Assembly: GCA_045110575.1 (NCBI GenBank)
Contig: JBGCGF010000032.1
Location: 1-64,000 of the forward strand
DNA: 64,000 nucleotides
Direction: 5' to 3'
Source: CALDTK01 sp045110575
GTDB lineage: Bacteria; Bacteroidota; Bacteroidia; Chitinophagales; Saprospiraceae
In this document: positions 54,612 through 63,393 of the stretch, one piece after another
How the letters are laid out: each line of letters begins with the position of its first letter
Numbering within the stretch: the stretch's first letter is position 1
Notes under the pieces: generated by a model
What the model saw: only the letters and a program-made list of their open reading frames with translations
Database searches by the model: none
Told to the model about the DNA's origin: nothing
Translations under genes and position numbers: made by a program

Positions 54612-55337
54612 ATGGCAGAAGACAAACCCAGACTCGTTCGCCTCACCGCTATCCTAACACAGTTGCAGTCAAAACAACTTGTGACTGCGCGTGAGATTGC
54701 TAAAAAACACAACGTTAGCATCCGGACAGTCTATCGAGACATCCGCACACTCGAGCAATCTGGAATCCCAATTGTTACCGAAGAAGGCAAAGGATACTCC
54801 ATCGGTGAAGGCTACAAACTGCCGCCAGTCATGTTCACCGAACAAGAGGCAAATGCATTAATCACCGCAGAACAAATAATTCTTCAAAATACGGATCAAT
54901 CACTTGCTGATCATTACAAAAGTGCAATAGAGAAAATCAAATCTACCTTAAAGCATAAGCAAAAAGGTAGCGCCGAACTGTTAAGTAAACGGATTCAAAT
55001 ACGTACAAATAATGAAGCTGTAAAGTCAAGCAATCACTTGACGACGCTACAGTCTGCAATCACCGCCTACCAACTCGTTGAAATCGCATACAGGTCAGGA
55101 GAAGATAAAACAAGCACAAGAAGAATTGAACCGTTCGCCCTCATCCACACACAGGAGAACTGGATCTTAGTTGCTTTCTGCAGATTGAGAAGCGATTTCA
55201 GGTACTTCAGACTAGACCGCATCGAGGAGTTTACGTTACTGAATGAACACTTCGATCCGCATAAGCTCACACTCCAATCGTATTTCGACGAAAAAAGAAA
55301 GATCTGGATAACGCCCCCTGACACACCCTTGTCATAA
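54612..55337 (+). CDS. WYL-domain transcriptional regulator (DeoR-type HTH)
   Basis: I choose ATG 54612 (MAEDKPRLVRLTAILTQLQ); a TTG at 54597 overlaps the previous stop. About 241 residues. The HTH_11 domain has TAREIAKKHNVSIRTVYRDI and LEQSGIPIVTEEGKGYSI. The WYL core is WILVAFCRLRSDFRYFRLDRI near residues 185-210, followed by the WCX tail. WYL domains bind nucleic-acid-type or other ligands. It may control the next gene, a GyrI-like protein 39 bp downstream. Confidence 0.9.
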   Translation: MAEDKPRLVRLTAILTQLQSKQLVTAREIAKKHNVSIRTVYRDIRTLEQSGIPIVTEEGKGYSIGEGYKLPPVMFTEQEANALITAEQIILQNTDQSLADHYKSAIEKIKSTLKHKQKGSAELLSKRIQIRTNNEAVKSSNHLTTLQSAITAYQLVEIAYRSGEDKTSTRRIEPFALIHTQENWILVAFCRLRSDFRYFRLDRIEEFTLLNEHFDPHKLTLQSYFDEKRKIWITPPDTPLS

Positions 55338-55376
55338 GCCGCCCCCACCTTTGCATCGAACAACAAAACGACAGCA

Positions 55377-55835
55377 ATGGAAAAGGTATCAATTGAAGCA
55401 TTCAAAGTCATCGGAATCTCTGTCCGAACCTCCAACGAGAACGGCCAGGCAGGTCAAGACATCCCTCAACTCTGGAGTAGGTTCATGTCCGAAGGAATAG
55501 CAGCGCAAATCCCAAACAAAGTGGACGATAGAATCTTCTCGATTTACACCAACTACTTAGGAGACCACACCGGCCCGTACGACACCATTTTGGGTTGTGA
55601 AGTAAGTTCCTTAGATGAGATTCCAGAAGGAATGATCGGCCAGTCTTTCGAAGGCGGACTGCATGCTAAATTCATCTCCAAAGGTGATTTGACACAAGGA
55701 GCAGTCTATGGCACCTGGGCCGAAATCTGGCAGACAGAACTTAATCGTACGTATACCGCTGACTTTGAAGTGTATGGTGAGAAAGCCGCAGATCCAACGA
55801 ATGGAGAGGTAGATATCTTTGTTGCGATCAGGTAG
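55377..55835 (+). CDS. GyrI-like (effector-binding) domain protein
   Basis: The 152-residue single-domain SHS2/GyrI-like protein begins FKVIGISVRTSNENG and contains IPQLWSRFM, DTILGCEVSSLDEIPEGM and QTELNRTYTADFEVYG, the conserved pattern of AraC-type effector-binding domains standing alone. These bind small molecules or, in GyrI, DNA gyrase. Together with the upstream WYL regulator it may form a small sensing unit. Confidence 0.85.
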   Translation: MEKVSIEAFKVIGISVRTSNENGQAGQDIPQLWSRFMSEGIAAQIPNKVDDRIFSIYTNYLGDHTGPYDTILGCEVSSLDEIPEGMIGQSFEGGLHAKFISKGDLTQGAVYGTWAEIWQTELNRTYTADFEVYGEKAADPTNGEVDIFVAIR

Positions 55836-55890
55836 GATACATATACGGAGATAGGTGTCTCGAACTTTGAGTGAAGCTGAATTTTAGTTA

Positions 55891-55904
55891 GCTTTCGCCA
55901 AAAC
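55891..55904 (+). repeat. Exact copy of the 14-mer signal (intergenic)
   Basis: Between the GyrI-like and DUF4272 genes, 23 bp before the latter's ATG. Confidence 0.85.
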
Positions 55905-55926
55905 CTATAAAACGTATTCAATCGAA

Positions 55927-57135
55927 ATGGAAAACTGCACCATCTATAGCCATAAGCTCGAATTTGATAAAGTCGCCCAGCTGGTAAAAGAAAAGCTACC
56001 GAAAGCGAAAGTTGACATCAATGCTGTAGGCAATCAAAAATCCATTATCGCTACGATAAAAGGTGGATTCTTTAGCAAGACGAAAACGCTAAGACTAAAC
56101 TGGAGAGAACGAGAAACACCTTCCTACAAGCTCGATGAGGTCAATTGCGGTCTTACGCAAAACCTCTCGGGCATGGTAAACTTCATTAGCAATCTGCCCG
56201 CTCAGAATAAAGACGTTCAAGGAAAATTCCTGCACAAAGTAATGTCCATGAATTGTGAAATCCCTTTCATTGCAGAACCAGCCATCAGTAAAGAATTTGA
56301 AGCAGTTCTAAAACAGATCGTTTTTGAGCTTGACGGCTTTGTGTTTGCCCAACCGAATAGTGTTTTCAAAAAGTCCACTGGAGATCACTTTCTGGACAAA
56401 AACTTAAACCTAATCCAAGACACTGCAGGAAACTGTGAGGTGAACGATATCGAAATCAATGCAGATGCAAAATATCTAGACGGTTCAGATATATACAATG
56501 AAGATCAGCTCACTCGGAAGGCACGATCGGAAAGTAAGTTGGCAGAAAAAGATATTAAGGTAAATATCAATCTACCTTGTTTGCCATCGTCAGTTGAAAC
56601 AACACTTAGAGCGAAGAACGAAATCATTGACAGAATCTACGCCTTACTAATCATTGCTGCAAAAGGTGAAGGAATTTCAAGTGAGCAGTTAGCCAAACCG
56701 ATTGAAGACAAAGGCATAAAATCGTTCTCTCCTAAAGAGCACGATGTGTTGCATAACACGGAGCTGACAGATGAAACCAAAGCTTATGCAACTTGGCGCT
56801 ACGAAAGCCTCTACACGTTGATGTGGGCGGTGGGCAAATATCCATCGCTCAAAGAACCGACTGAGCTCTGTGACGTGCAGGATATTGTATCCAAAATACT
56901 GCACCCAGACCGATCCGATTTCGAAGCAGACTGCATCGTCAGGACTCCAGATGAAATTCTCGACGAACTAGACGCGATATACAGAACGAACTGGGCCTGT
57001 GTGGATGCAAGAATCAAAGGGCAACACGTAGGAGGAGAAATGAATCCAAGTATTATTTACGAACGCCATTTTGCACTCAATTGGCTAACGTGTTATCACA
57101 ATCAAGACTGGGACAACGTTCAGACAAATACCTAG
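55927..57135 (+). CDS. DUF4272 domain protein
   Basis: This 402-residue protein has no signal peptide. The C-terminal 180 residues match DUF4272: AKNEIIDRIYALLIIAAKGEG, then WRYESLYTLMWAVGKYPSL, then CDVQDIV and a final YERHFALNWLT. The N-terminal 190 residues (RLNWRERETPSYKL) are of unknown fold. DUF4272 proteins have no known role. An exact 14-mer signal ends 23 bp before the ATG (55891-55904), in a 91-bp spacer. Confidence 0.8.
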   Translation: MENCTIYSHKLEFDKVAQLVKEKLPKAKVDINAVGNQKSIIATIKGGFFSKTKTLRLNWRERETPSYKLDEVNCGLTQNLSGMVNFISNLPAQNKDVQGKFLHKVMSMNCEIPFIAEPAISKEFEAVLKQIVFELDGFVFAQPNSVFKKSTGDHFLDKNLNLIQDTAGNCEVNDIEINADAKYLDGSDIYNEDQLTRKARSESKLAEKDIKVNINLPCLPSSVETTLRAKNEIIDRIYALLIIAAKGEGISSEQLAKPIEDKGIKSFSPKEHDVLHNTELTDETKAYATWRYESLYTLMWAVGKYPSLKEPTELCDVQDIVSKILHPDRSDFEADCIVRTPDEILDELDAIYRTNWACVDARIKGQHVGGEMNPSIIYERHFALNWLTCYHNQDWDNVQTNT

Positions 57136-57350
57136 CAAGAAGGCATCGTCAATAATCGATTCCTTATGGAGATGACTAGCGAAAAGATCCAAGCGCGCTA
57201 ATTAAAACGCGTCGTACATATTAACGTGCAACTTGGCACAAAAACGCAACAGTTCGCAACACACATATGCCACACTCCTTGCATTAGGAGTGTTGTCACA
57301 ACCTCTTATTGGCTGCATTCGTATCTTACTAAAGCACCCTCCCAGTTCTT

Positions 57351-57364
57351 GTTTTGGCGAAAGC
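57351..57364 (-). repeat. Exact copy of the 14-mer signal (intergenic)
   Basis: Reads GTTTTGGCGAAAGC on the plus strand, 47 bp before the metalloprotease ATG. Confidence 0.85.
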
Positions 57365-57410
57365 GCTAAGGCCCTCGTGATACAGGGCTAGAGGTAAAAA
57401 GCACAGTATT

Positions 57411-59717
57411 ATGAAAACTCGGTCACTACAATTCGCCCTCTTCTTTTTCATTAGCTCTTTGTGTTCCATCTCCACTTCTGCTTGGGCACAAGATCCTAAT
57501 TGCACCGCCACTACGCTCGAAGATTTCTACGATTGCTATGGTGGCCAAAGCACCTTCAGCCAGCATTCACAAGATGCCATCACCGCTTACATTCAAGCGG
57601 AAGATGCCATCGCCGCCGGTGATTACGCCCAAGCGAAGGGACTGATTGACCAAGTTTTCAGCTTATATCCGAAGGGAGCCACTATCTGGGGAACCCTCTT
57701 CAGAGACGTAAACGGCGCCAACATCGGCACACCGCATGGCTACTATGGCTTACTCATGATGGAGGAGATTGCAGATCACCACCTCAATAATACTACACCT
57801 GCAGAAGTGCGCACCGTCAACATGAAGGTCGTCCTCGCCGGATGCACCGAAGGCATCCAACCGACCAATAACGCAGAGTTAGCTGCCGGTACAGGACCGT
57901 TTGTAACGAACTCACTCGATCCAGAAATCAAAGCAAATGACTACCGAGTAATCAAGCAGTCATTGGATATGCTGACTAAATACACTACTGCCCTCTCAAA
58001 AGGAGGACTAGTTCTGGAGGTGGAAATCATGGAGCTCCCGAATCTTTGTATACCAATGACGGTCTCCACTAGCGCACCTTTTTTCGCGAGAGCAGCGATT
58101 GGACCATTTTGGGATCAGCTTAGCGATGAGGTAAAAGACAACACCGATTGGTGGTGGTTGATCTCGCCTTCTCACGTGCCTGAATTCCCCGACTTTGACG
58201 ACAAATCATTCATCACTGGAGGCATGGGAGGTGATGCGAAAGGAGGTCCTGTTTTTATAGCAAACGATACGTGGATTACCCGCAAACCCGCTCACCTCGG
58301 AAGCGGTGCCTACAGCGACATTGAGCGCAGAATCTATCTCCCTCAATGGATGATGCACGAGTTCTATCACCACCTTTTTAGACTCTACCCTGCGCTTGAG
58401 TTGGAGGTTACCGGACACGATTGGTTTGACCGAAACAGTTGGCCATCGGACTTCGAAGGTCGTTTTGAACCAGACTACTATACCGAGGCCCTCCACAAAC
58501 GTCTACAACTTCAGGATTGTGATCCACTAAATAATCGGTTGATTACACGAATTGACACTTCCAGGCGACAGGAATTCACACAGATTACTATTGACGAATT
58601 ACTTGGTGAATATTCACTAGATGTTATTGGAAACGATTGGCATGAAGGTCAAATAATCCAGTCTGGAAGCCGATACTTCTGGCTCAATACGGCAGGTAGA
58701 CAATGGGAAGTCTTTCCTCAACTTCAAGATGGGAAATTTACCACAGGATCCGACTCACCTTACCCTGGAGAAGATTTTTTCTTGGAGCTCGCTGAAGATG
58801 CAGATGGTGAATTCATCCCTGGCGTATTCGCGCTAAGATACCAAGGCTCACTCTACAACAAACGCTTCAACATGCTGCGTACTTCTACCGTAGTTGAAGT
58901 CGCAATGGGTAGCTACACCAGAAGTCCGACAGAAACATCACTTCACACTGGCAGTATACTTAAAGAGGCCGGCGAATTCTCATGGTCAAATGACGCAGGC
59001 GATCTATGGTCGCTTACGCCGAATGCTGAGGAGGAAAACTTCGAGTTGAATACAGACAGCCCTACCCCTGACGAAACGTTCGAATTGATTCTGATCGAAG
59101 ATCAATGTGGTGAGTTACGAACACTCGGTTTCAAGTACCAAGAAGACTACTACTGGCGGGAGAAACAAGATGCGCTTAATGCTTCGCCGACAGAGGTGAA
59201 CCCGCTGGCAGATTTGCTGCTGGATGAAAATTTCGCTCCCTTGGCGATTGACATCTCGACGGTGTTTACCGACCCAGAAGGTGAAGCCTTATTCCTTTTT
59301 GCTTCAAGTGGCGATGCTTCACTTATTACCACGCAGGTAACGAATCAGACGCTAACCCTAACGGGCGGTCAGCCAGGAATAATCAATATTCTACTCACTG
59401 CCGTTGATACCAATGGAGGTGTAGCGACGAGTGATTTTGAGGTACAGGTTGGCAGCGTCAACTCAACAAAGGAAGAGAATGCACTAGCCCAGTCTATCTC
59501 CTTCTTCCCAAATCCAACTAGCGGCATGCTCTCGATACGTGGAGACCTCTCTAATTGCGACGTATCTCTTACCAACTTTGACGGGGCCATTCAGCAGGTT
59601 CAGCTTTCGCCAAAACAGGAAATAAACCTAAGTGGCTTACCGTCCGGCGTTTACTTCCTACAAGTTGTAAATCGAGCAACAGGCGCAAAAGCCATTGAGC
59701 GAGTTGTTAGGTTGTAA
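57411..59717 (+). CDS. Secreted putative zinc metalloprotease with T9SS sorting domain
   Basis: The protein has 768 residues. The signal peptide ends at AWAQ, followed by a Cys-containing N-terminus. Near residue 320, WMMHEFYHHLFRLYP holds the H-E-x-x-H zinc site; the third ligand may be one of the Asp/His further on (GHDWFDRN). Beta-rich domains follow (about 390-600), then a cadherin-like segment (LTLTGGQPGIINILLTAVD), and a T9SS type A sorting domain (FFPNPTSGMLSIRG ... GVYFLQVV). The 14-mer signal at 59603-59616 is inside this sorting-domain coding part, encoding QLSPKQ. The protease role is inferred from HExxH only. Confidence 0.75.
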   Translation: MKTRSLQFALFFFISSLCSISTSAWAQDPNCTATTLEDFYDCYGGQSTFSQHSQDAITAYIQAEDAIAAGDYAQAKGLIDQVFSLYPKGATIWGTLFRDVNGANIGTPHGYYGLLMMEEIADHHLNNTTPAEVRTVNMKVVLAGCTEGIQPTNNAELAAGTGPFVTNSLDPEIKANDYRVIKQSLDMLTKYTTALSKGGLVLEVEIMELPNLCIPMTVSTSAPFFARAAIGPFWDQLSDEVKDNTDWWWLISPSHVPEFPDFDDKSFITGGMGGDAKGGPVFIANDTWITRKPAHLGSGAYSDIERRIYLPQWMMHEFYHHLFRLYPALELEVTGHDWFDRNSWPSDFEGRFEPDYYTEALHKRLQLQDCDPLNNRLITRIDTSRRQEFTQITIDELLGEYSLDVIGNDWHEGQIIQSGSRYFWLNTAGRQWEVFPQLQDGKFTTGSDSPYPGEDFFLELAEDADGEFIPGVFALRYQGSLYNKRFNMLRTSTVVEVAMGSYTRSPTETSLHTGSILKEAGEFSWSNDAGDLWSLTPNAEEENFELNTDSPTPDETFELILIEDQCGELRTLGFKYQEDYYWREKQDALNASPTEVNPLADLLLDENFAPLAIDISTVFTDPEGEALFLFASSGDASLITTQVTNQTLTLTGGQPGIINILLTAVDTNGGVATSDFEVQVGSVNSTKEENALAQSISFFPNPTSGMLSIRGDLSNCDVSLTNFDGAIQQVQLSPKQEINLSGLPSGVYFLQVVNRATGAKAIERVVRL
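59603..59616 (+). repeat. Exact copy of the 14-mer signal (in metalloprotease gene)
   Basis: Encodes Q-L-S-P-K-Q in the T9SS sorting domain. Confidence 0.85.
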
Positions 59718-59739
59718 GGCGTAGAGAAAGCACAAGACA

Positions 59740-59787
59740 GATAAAATAACAAAAGCGGCTCTTGCGAGCCGCTTTTGTTATTTTATC
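59740..59787. terminator. Bidirectional-type terminator with a 22-bp perfect stem
   Basis: Bases 59740-59761 pair perfectly with 59766-59787 around a TTGC loop. The stem includes AAAAGCGGCTC/GAGCCGCTTTT and A/T-rich flanks that supply a T-run in either direction. It follows the metalloprotease gene. Confidence 0.9.
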
Positions 59788-59937
59788 TCGGCGCGTCATT
59801 CATCCAGAATTGTCGACAGAAGTTCCTCCCCCTAAAAATTTAGTTAAATCTTAGAGGCCAGGCAGCATTCTTGGGACATCGAAGGTTAAGAGAGTAACAA
59901 TAAATTTTTATTACACTTCTCCAGCCCTACCCCACAG

Positions 59938-60918
59938 ATGAAATACAGCTTACTCCTTTCTCTTAGCACACTTCTTTTTATACTTAATGCTACTTCGCAA
60001 AACTTGGTAGAAAACCATAGTTTTGAAGACCAACGTTTCGCCCCATGCGGAATAGCAAGCCAATTCGAAGCCATACTCCCTGGCTGGGACTCTCCTTCAA
60101 GACTAGGCGGAAGCGTATACTCAACCTCCATTGATCAAGATTGCTACAACTTCCAACCGAATAGCAGTTACAGCGGCCCTGTCGGAATGAAAGGAACTGA
60201 ATCCCCAAGTGACGGGGACGCTTTTGCTGGCATATGGATATACACAATAGAAGGCCAAGAAATCCGACAATACATGAGAGGACAGCTTAGTAAACCACTC
60301 ATAGAAGGCAAATCATATAAAGTCAAGTTAAAAGTATCCCTTGCCGATTTCATGGAGAGCTCTGTAGGCGAACTAGGAATTGCGTTCATGAAGGATACTG
60401 AAATCCAGCGAGATGGCGATCTTATTATAGCTGAACCTCAATTAAGAATCACAACTAACCTTAACATAACTAACGGATGGGCAAAGTTTGATGAAACGTT
60501 CGTAAGCGATGGCGATCACAACTACTTCATCATTGGAAATTTTAAATCTGATATTGAGACTGACATCTTTCAAAACCCATCAGCTTCAGGTGCAAATAGC
60601 ACCTACGGAGCTTACTACTACTTTGATGAAGTGAGTGTCGAAGAAGTCACGGTCAATTCTACGAGTAGTCAGCCGCTTGAGAGCCTTAGCGTATACCCTA
60701 CCCTCGTTACAAGCCAGTTGACCTACGAATTAAAAGGCAGCACCTTCAAAGAATTCAAAATCGTCAATACTTTTGGCCGAACGATTAAAAAAGTGAATAC
60801 AAATGGACAAATGCACGGGCAGATTGAATGCTCTTCTCTAGCTCCTGGTTCTTATTTCTTGATTGGTGAAAATCAGGATGGAAAACGAGTATCGACGAAG
60901 TTCTTCAGGGCTGACTAG
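59938..60918 (+). CDS. Secreted protein with CBM-like N-terminus and T9SS sorting domain
   Basis: The 326-residue protein has a signal peptide (ending LNATSQ). The mature part begins NLVENHSFEDQRFAPCG and contains PGWDSPSRLGG and YYYFDEVSVEEV, a beta-sandwich pattern common in Bacteroidota exported binding proteins. Residues 250-326 form a T9SS sorting domain (LESLSVYPTLVTSQLTYEL, SSLAPGSYFLIGENQDG). It is probably a surface or released binding protein; the ligand is unknown. Confidence 0.75.
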   Translation: MKYSLLLSLSTLLFILNATSQNLVENHSFEDQRFAPCGIASQFEAILPGWDSPSRLGGSVYSTSIDQDCYNFQPNSSYSGPVGMKGTESPSDGDAFAGIWIYTIEGQEIRQYMRGQLSKPLIEGKSYKVKLKVSLADFMESSVGELGIAFMKDTEIQRDGDLIIAEPQLRITTNLNITNGWAKFDETFVSDGDHNYFIIGNFKSDIETDIFQNPSASGANSTYGAYYYFDEVSVEEVTVNSTSSQPLESLSVYPTLVTSQLTYELKGSTFKEFKIVNTFGRTIKKVNTNGQMHGQIECSSLAPGSYFLIGENQDGKRVSTKFFRAD

Positions 60919-60945
60919 GAACAGCCATCTACAGGTTCACATACG

Positions 60946-60971
60946 CCCCACATTGCGAAAGCGATGTGGGG
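60946..60971 (+). terminator. Terminator after the T9SS binding protein
   Basis: CCCCACATTGC pairs with GCGATGTGGGG (one G-T pair) around GAAA, followed by TGTTCTATTTT. Confidence 0.75.
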
Positions 60972-61040
60972 TGTTCTATTTTCATGTAGTTTGTCTGGCA
61001 CAAGTACTATTCCTCCTTTACAACCCCATCAAGACACCTC

Positions 61041-61988
61041 ATGGATACTGAGAACACTAGAGCAATACTGAAACCGCATGGCTACCGAGCAGAGCGACCA
61101 CTAAGTATGAAAGACAATCTCTTCTCCTACGAGCACTCACCAGTAATTGCTTATGGCGTAGATAAAGGTTCTCACATTGAGTATAGTGAATCTACCGAAC
61201 AGACTGACTTCGATGGAAAACTTAGTAAGATAAGAGAGCTTGCCTTAGCTAACAATGCAAAGATCCAAGTGTCTCATTCTGTACAAGATATTGAAGGAGA
61301 CAAACTCTTCATCGTTGAACCTCATGAGTATGCAGCTGAAAAAATTCTAGACAAAGCCTTCCTCAGTGTTGTTGCTCAAGAACTAGGAACAACGTCTTTC
61401 CTTGTTGGAATACCACACCAGGGGGTCTTTGCGGCAATGAGCAGCACCAGTGGGTTCAAGCTGAAATTTGCGGGATTCATAAAGCAGAAGTTTGAGAACC
61501 CAGAAGCGAATACGATAACACCACACATCTTCGAGATCTTCGAAGGCGAAATCATAAGCGTTGGAGGTGAGGCGATTGGTAGCGTGACAAATACAATAGG
61601 CGAAAATGCGAATGGCGACCTTACGGTTGAGATAAAATCAGATAGCCTTGAAGAGTTCCGAGAACAAGTATCCGCGGGGTATCAGCAGGCGATGCTCTTA
61701 GCGATGAAGAACAAACAATTCTCTGGCAATATCATCTTCAATGAAAACAATCCCAATTTCAAATTTGACACAGCGGTTCTTGCAAAATGCAAGTCTTTCA
61801 AGGATCAAATAGTGGACAATGAAATGGCCCAAACCATAAGTATAGCAATGTCTGGAAATGGCATCACTCCCTCGTTTACGCATGAGGGTAAAATGATCGC
61901 TCTCCCAGCAACTCAGCAAGCAGAAGCCCAGCCAACTCAGCCAACTCAGCCAACTCAAAATAAAAAGTGGTGGCAATTCTGGAAGTAG
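61041..61988 (+). CDS. Hypothetical soluble protein with amphipathic C-terminal tail
   Basis: This 315-residue protein has no signal peptide. It has a mixed alpha/beta N-terminus (FIVEPHEYAAEKILDKAFL) and a middle section with GIPHQGVFAAMSS. The C-terminus has three PTQ repeats (encoded by CCAACTCAG copies) and ends KKWWQFWK, a Trp-rich amphipathic tail that could bind membrane. It resembles DUF1444-like proteins in gross layout, but I would not assign it. The reason for the tail is unclear. Confidence 0.65.
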   Translation: MDTENTRAILKPHGYRAERPLSMKDNLFSYEHSPVIAYGVDKGSHIEYSESTEQTDFDGKLSKIRELALANNAKIQVSHSVQDIEGDKLFIVEPHEYAAEKILDKAFLSVVAQELGTTSFLVGIPHQGVFAAMSSTSGFKLKFAGFIKQKFENPEANTITPHIFEIFEGEIISVGGEAIGSVTNTIGENANGDLTVEIKSDSLEEFREQVSAGYQQAMLLAMKNKQFSGNIIFNENNPNFKFDTAVLAKCKSFKDQIVDNEMAQTISIAMSGNGITPSFTHEGKMIALPATQQAEAQPTQPTQPTQNKKWWQFWK

Positions 61989-62061
61989 TCGATTCTTACA
62001 AAAAGAAAGTAAAATACTTAACCACTGATACGATTACGCTAGCCTCAGCTATGCCTATAAG

Positions 62062-62127
62062 ATGAAACAACTCACTACTCTACTGTTTCTCTTTATGATG
62101 GCCTGCTGCGAAAATCAAAACGAATAA
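62062..62127 (+). CDS. Very small lipoprotein-like peptide
   Basis: A 21-codon frame starts at ATG 62062: a hydrophobic run (QLTTLLFLFMM), a lipobox-like MMAC-C, then ENQNE and TAA. It ends 3 bp before the next ATG, so translation is probably linked. It may be an entericidin-like tiny lipoprotein or the remnant of a longer one. Confidence 0.4.
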   Translation: MKQLTTLLFLFMMACCENQNE

Positions 62128-62130
62128 CAC

Positions 62131-62715
62131 ATGGGATTTTTCGACAAGCTTTTCGGTAAAAAAGAAAGCACAAGTACCTCAACACCTCAGACACCTGTCG
62201 AAGACTCACAAGAGTTGATGGACGATGACCAGTTTTGGGAAATCATCGCGCTTTCTAAATCGAGAAGCAAAGGGGATTACGATGCTCAACAAGAAGAACT
62301 TCGTAAGGAGCTCTTGAAACTTGAAGCTCTGGACATTTTGAAATTTGGCAATCGCTTCCGTACCTATGTAGGACTTGCCTACACCTGGGAGATGTGGGGT
62401 GCGGCGTACATCATGCATGGTGGATGCTCTGACGATTGCTTCTCAGACTTTAGAGGCTGGCTAATCGGCAAAGGCGAAGAGACTTTCTTGAACGCCTTAC
62501 AAGATCCTGAAACGCTTACGACACTTGAGTACGACGAGGAAGACGAATGGGAAGGATTAAGCTATGTTCACTTCACTACCTATGAAGAAAAGACTGGGCA
62601 GCGAATTCCTCAAGGAATTATCCAGAATCTTGAAGTTACGGGGCAAGACTGGGAGGAAGTCGGAGATGATTTGAAAAACATGTTTCCGAAGCTATGGGCA
62701 AAGTGGGGCTTCTAG
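62131..62715 (+). CDS. DUF4240 domain protein
   Basis: The 194-residue soluble protein has an N-terminal 30-residue basic and Ser/Thr-rich stretch (FFDKLFGKKES). The DUF4240 domain follows: MDDDQFWEIIALSKSRSKG, then YTWEMWGAAYIMHGGCSDD, FSDFRGWLIGKGEETF and LNALQDPETL. The family has no known function and is often found beside other DUF-type small genes. The closely spaced 21-codon lipoprotein frame lies just upstream. Confidence 0.85.
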   Translation: MGFFDKLFGKKESTSTSTPQTPVEDSQELMDDDQFWEIIALSKSRSKGDYDAQQEELRKELLKLEALDILKFGNRFRTYVGLAYTWEMWGAAYIMHGGCSDDCFSDFRGWLIGKGEETFLNALQDPETLTTLEYDEEDEWEGLSYVHFTTYEEKTGQRIPQGIIQNLEVTGQDWEEVGDDLKNMFPKLWAKWGF

Positions 62716-62780
62716 TTGTACGGAATTTAATTTCATATTTTACGCGTAACCCTACGCATTGCTTCTCCTAAAAATAGTCT

Positions 62781-63353
62781 ATCAAACCAACTGACAACAT
62801 TTTCAATCACTTTGAAAAGTTCATCCCTCTTTCGGCAAATTTAAAGGCTGAACTCTCAAAACGCTTGAAATATATCACCTTCAAGAAAGGAGATTCTGTA
62901 TTAAATGCGAACAATATTTGCACGAATAGCTACTTTATTACTAAGGGCCTCCTAAGAGGCTACTTCTTTAAAGGAGAGAAGGAAATCAGCGAATATTTCT
63001 GCAGTGTAAATGAGTGGGCAAACTCGCCCAAAAGCTTTACTCAGCAGACCAAAGACATCTATTCCATTGATGCAATTGAAGATACTAGCGCGTATCAGCT
63101 AAACGTGAAAGACCTCGTCTACCTCTTCGATAACTTCCCCGAAATGGAGCGATACGCTCGACTATCAATGGGCAGTACTTTCGGACACCTCATGGAGCGC
63201 ATATCTTCCATTCGATTTACAACTGCCAAGGAAAAACATACGCACTTCAAAGACGTTTACGCTGAAATTCATCACCGCATCCCCTTAGGAATGATTGCCT
63301 CTTACCTAGGAATCACCCAAGAGACACTAAGCAGAATACGAGCGAAGGAGTGA
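62781..63353 (+). CDS. Crp/Fnr-family transcriptional regulator (start codon unclear)
   Basis: The cNMP-binding-like domain is KKGDSVLNANNICTNSYFITKGLLRGYFF, written here in parts: FKKGDSV, then YFITKGLLRGYF. The C-terminal HTH_Crp part is IPLGMIASYLGITQETLSRI. From TTG 62865 the protein is only 162 residues. Upstream the frame stays open to TAG 62775 and encodes family-like FEKFIPLSANLKAELSK, giving about 190 residues. No ATG, GTG or TTG occurs there; the first codon after the stop region that fits is ATC 62781. It may use a rare start, or a start ATG has mutated. An adjacent FNR-type box lies 3 bp past the stop. Confidence 0.75.
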   Translation: MKPTDNIFNHFEKFIPLSANLKAELSKRLKYITFKKGDSVLNANNICTNSYFITKGLLRGYFFKGEKEISEYFCSVNEWANSPKSFTQQTKDIYSIDAIEDTSAYQLNVKDLVYLFDNFPEMERYARLSMGSTFGHLMERISSIRFTTAKEKHTHFKDVYAEIHHRIPLGMIASYLGITQETLSRIRAKE

Positions 63354-63356
63354 TTA

Positions 63357-63372
63357 TTTGATCTAGATCAAA
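63357..63372. promoter_or_regulatory. Perfect FNR/CRP-type box (TTTGATCTAGATCAAA)
   Basis: This 16-bp perfect palindrome contains TTGAT-N4-ATCAA, the E. coli FNR consensus. It lies between the Crp/Fnr gene and the hydrolase gene, centred at 63364.5. That is about 42 bp before the start site predicted from the -7 box at 63394, the class II activator position. Confidence 0.75.
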
Positions 63373-63393
63373 ACGAGTGATAGCCTGTACCTA

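Noticed and set aside
54597..54612. TTG start for the WYL regulator overlapping the upstream stop
   Set aside because: The ATG at 54612 gives the normal family start; the extra residues are not conserved in kind.
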